Shown here piece by piece: positions 62,626-64,000 of a stretch of 64,000 bases of DNA. The notes under the pieces are model-generated. The model was not told the DNA's origin, did no database searches, and saw only the letters and a list, made by a program, of their open reading frames with translations. Each line of letters starts with the position of its first letter. The stretch's first letter is position 1. Origin of the DNA: Balanoglossus misakiensis (taxonomy: Eukaryota > Hemichordata); the NCBI GenBank assembly GCA_040954595.2, contig CM082589.2, forward strand, positions 10,106,001-10,170,000, written 5' to 3'. The translations under genes were made by a program, and so were the position numbers.

Positions 62626-64000
62626 CCGTCGATCTACAGAGTCTAGTGGAAAAATTTCTTATGCGCATGGGCCTATCATGTGTTCTGCGCCTCACAACAG
62701 AAATCGGTAAATAAACGAGGCTGTTTGGAAGCAACCATGGAAATTTTAGAACTATCCGTCGATCTAAAAGGTCTAGTGGAAAACGTTCTTATGCGCATAG
62801 GCCTATCTATGTGTTCTGCGCATCACAACAGAATTTTGTAAACAAACGAGGCTGTGTTTTGAGGCAACCATGTATATTTTAGAACTATCTCTCGATCTAC
62901 AGAGTCTAGTGGAAAACTTTCTTATGCGCATAGTCCTAGCTATGTGTTCTGCGCATTACAACAGAATTTTGTAAACAAACGAGGTTGTGTTTGGAATCAA
63001 CCATGGAAATTTTAGAACTATCCGTCGATCTACAGTGAAAAAGTTTCTTATGCGCATAGGCCTATCATGTGTTCTGCGCATCACTGCAGAATTTTGTAAA
63101 CAAACGAGGCTGTGTTTGGAAGCAACCATGGAAATTTTAGAACTATCCGTCGATCTATAGAGTCTAGTGGAAAACGTTCTTATGCGCATAGGCCTATCTA
63201 TGTGTTCTGCGCATTACAACAGAATTTGGAAATAAACGAGGCTGTGTTTGGAAGCAACCATGGAAATTTTAGAACTATCCGTCGATCTGCAGAGTCTAGT
63301 AAAAAACTTTCTTATGCGCATAGGCCTATCACGTGTTCTGCGCCTCACAACAGAATTCGGTAAATAAACGAGGCTGTTTGGAAGCAACCATGGAAATTTT
63401 ACAACTATCCGTCGATCTACAGAGTCTAGTGGAAAAGTTTCTTATGCACATAGGCCTATCTATGTGATCTGCGCATCACAGCAGAATTCGGTAAATAAAC
63501 AAGGCTGTTTGAAATCAACCATGGACATTTTAGAACTATCCGTCGATCTACAGAGTCTAGTGGAAAACTTTCTTATGCGCATAGGCCTAGCTATGTGTTC
63601 TGCGCATCACAAAAGAATTTTGTAAACAAACGAGGCTGTGTTTGGAAGCAACCATGGAAATTTTAGAACTATCTCTCGATCTACAGAGTCTATGGAAATT
63701 TTAGAACTATCCGTCGATCTACAGTGAAAAAGTTTCTTATGCGCATAGGCCTATCATGTGTTCTGCGCATCACTGCAGACTTTTGTAAACAAACGAGACT
63801 GTGTTTGGAAGCAACCTTGGAAATTTTAGAACTATCTCTCGATCTACAGAGTCTAGTGGAAAACTTTCTAATGCGCATAGGCCTATCACGTGTTCTGCGC
63901 CTCACAACATAATTCGGTAAATAAACGAGGCTGTTTGGAAGCAAGTATGGATATTTTAGAACTATCCGTCGATCTACAGAGTCTAGTGGAAAAATTCTTA
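62626..64000. repeat. Divergent satellite monomers, probable array margin
   Basis: No two neighbouring monomers share a higher-order pattern, and private changes accumulate: ctaaaaggtctag (62765), gaggcaaccatgtat (62862), ggaatcaacc (62994), cactgcagaa (63082), ctagtaaaaaac (63295), tgtgatctgcg (63464). Two monomers carry a shortened ctacagtgaaaaagtttc (63029, 63719). Low homogenisation is typical of satellite edges, but the true edge is outside the window. Confidence 0.7.

Larger units (their letters stand above)
9105..64000. repeat. Tandem satellite array, right segment (~131-bp monomer)
   Basis: Continuous head-to-tail monomers to the window edge, same family and orientation as 1-3128. 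Successive acgaggct landmarks at 13648, 13781, 13911 and 14042 show monomers of 133, 130 and 131 bp. Length variation comes mainly from gctgtttgg versus gctgtgtttgg or gctttgtttgg and from ttttgtaaacaa versus atcggtaaataa. Core variants include tatgcgcataggcctat, tatgcacatatgcctat and gcataggcatatgtatg. Many monomers contain ccatgg, gaattc or aggcct, so digestion would give a ladder. No gene, tRNA, rRNA or further transposon is visible. Stretches outside the higher-order blocks listed separately are mixtures of the same monomer subtypes. Confidence 0.97.

Noticed and set aside
352-63912. More than a hundred 60-105-codon open frames within the satellite on both strands
   Set aside because: They are the same few peptides regenerated in every monomer, overlap each other on opposite strands, stop within about two monomers and shift frame with monomer length. 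Nothing indicates coding selection.
9105-64000. CRISPR array
   Set aside because: The repeats are contiguous 131-bp units without unique spacers, and no cas-like genes exist; this is a eukaryotic satellite.
1-64000. tRNA, rRNA or bacterial genes
   Set aside because: I saw no cloverleaf with a CCA-adjacent acceptor and TPsiC arm, no rRNA landmarks, and no ribosome-binding-site-led frames.

Overview
This window is eukaryotic, AT-rich, non-coding repeat DNA. It has no bacterial gene organisation, no operons and no recognisable conserved protein. Almost all of it (1-3128 and 9105-64000, roughly 440 monomers by my estimate) is one tandem satellite with a monomer of about 131 bp. The repeat runs in a single orientation and both ends of the window lie inside it. 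A large homogenised satellite carrying a CACTA-like DNA transposon with spliced-looking interior signals suggests an animal genome; a species cannot be named from the sequence. The location could be a centromere, pericentromere or heterochromatic block.

Layout. 1-2912: two copies of a 1,456-bp higher-order repeat (HOR, 11 monomers). 3129-9104: a 5,976-bp DNA transposon inserted in the middle of one monomer, with a TA target duplication and perfect 13-bp terminal inverted repeats (CACTGCAAATTCT). 9105-64000: satellite again, built of many locally duplicated HORs whose units are whole-monomer multiples (262, 394, 661/662, 795, 1,455, 1,848, 1,970, 2,104, 2,240, 2,368 and 3,150 bp). These overlap and nest, and are most recent-looking toward the right. 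From about 62.6 kb the monomers diverge from each other and contain chimeric junctions, as expected near an array edge.

The transposon is the informative part. Inside each terminus is an array of 16-bp imperfect palindromes of the form GGYTTR-N4-CAARCC. There are 12 on the left (3155-3527) and 17 on the right (8454-8985). The right array has a strikingly even 31-34 bp spacing, about three helical turns, while the sequence between sites is not conserved. This resembles the subterminal binding-site arrays of En/Spm (CACTA) transposons, but with a dyad motif and strict phasing. The element's interior holds degenerate 200-bp repeats, a 159-bp repeat, a G15 tract and an 11-copy 70-bp minisatellite. 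It also has weak evidence for genes: on the plus strand a TATA box, a short open first exon ending at GTAAGT and a 101-nt exon with good splice sites; on the minus strand two open exons that join in phase and end in a basic tail. No transposase domain is recognisable, so the element is either non-autonomous or carries a protein I cannot identify by eye.
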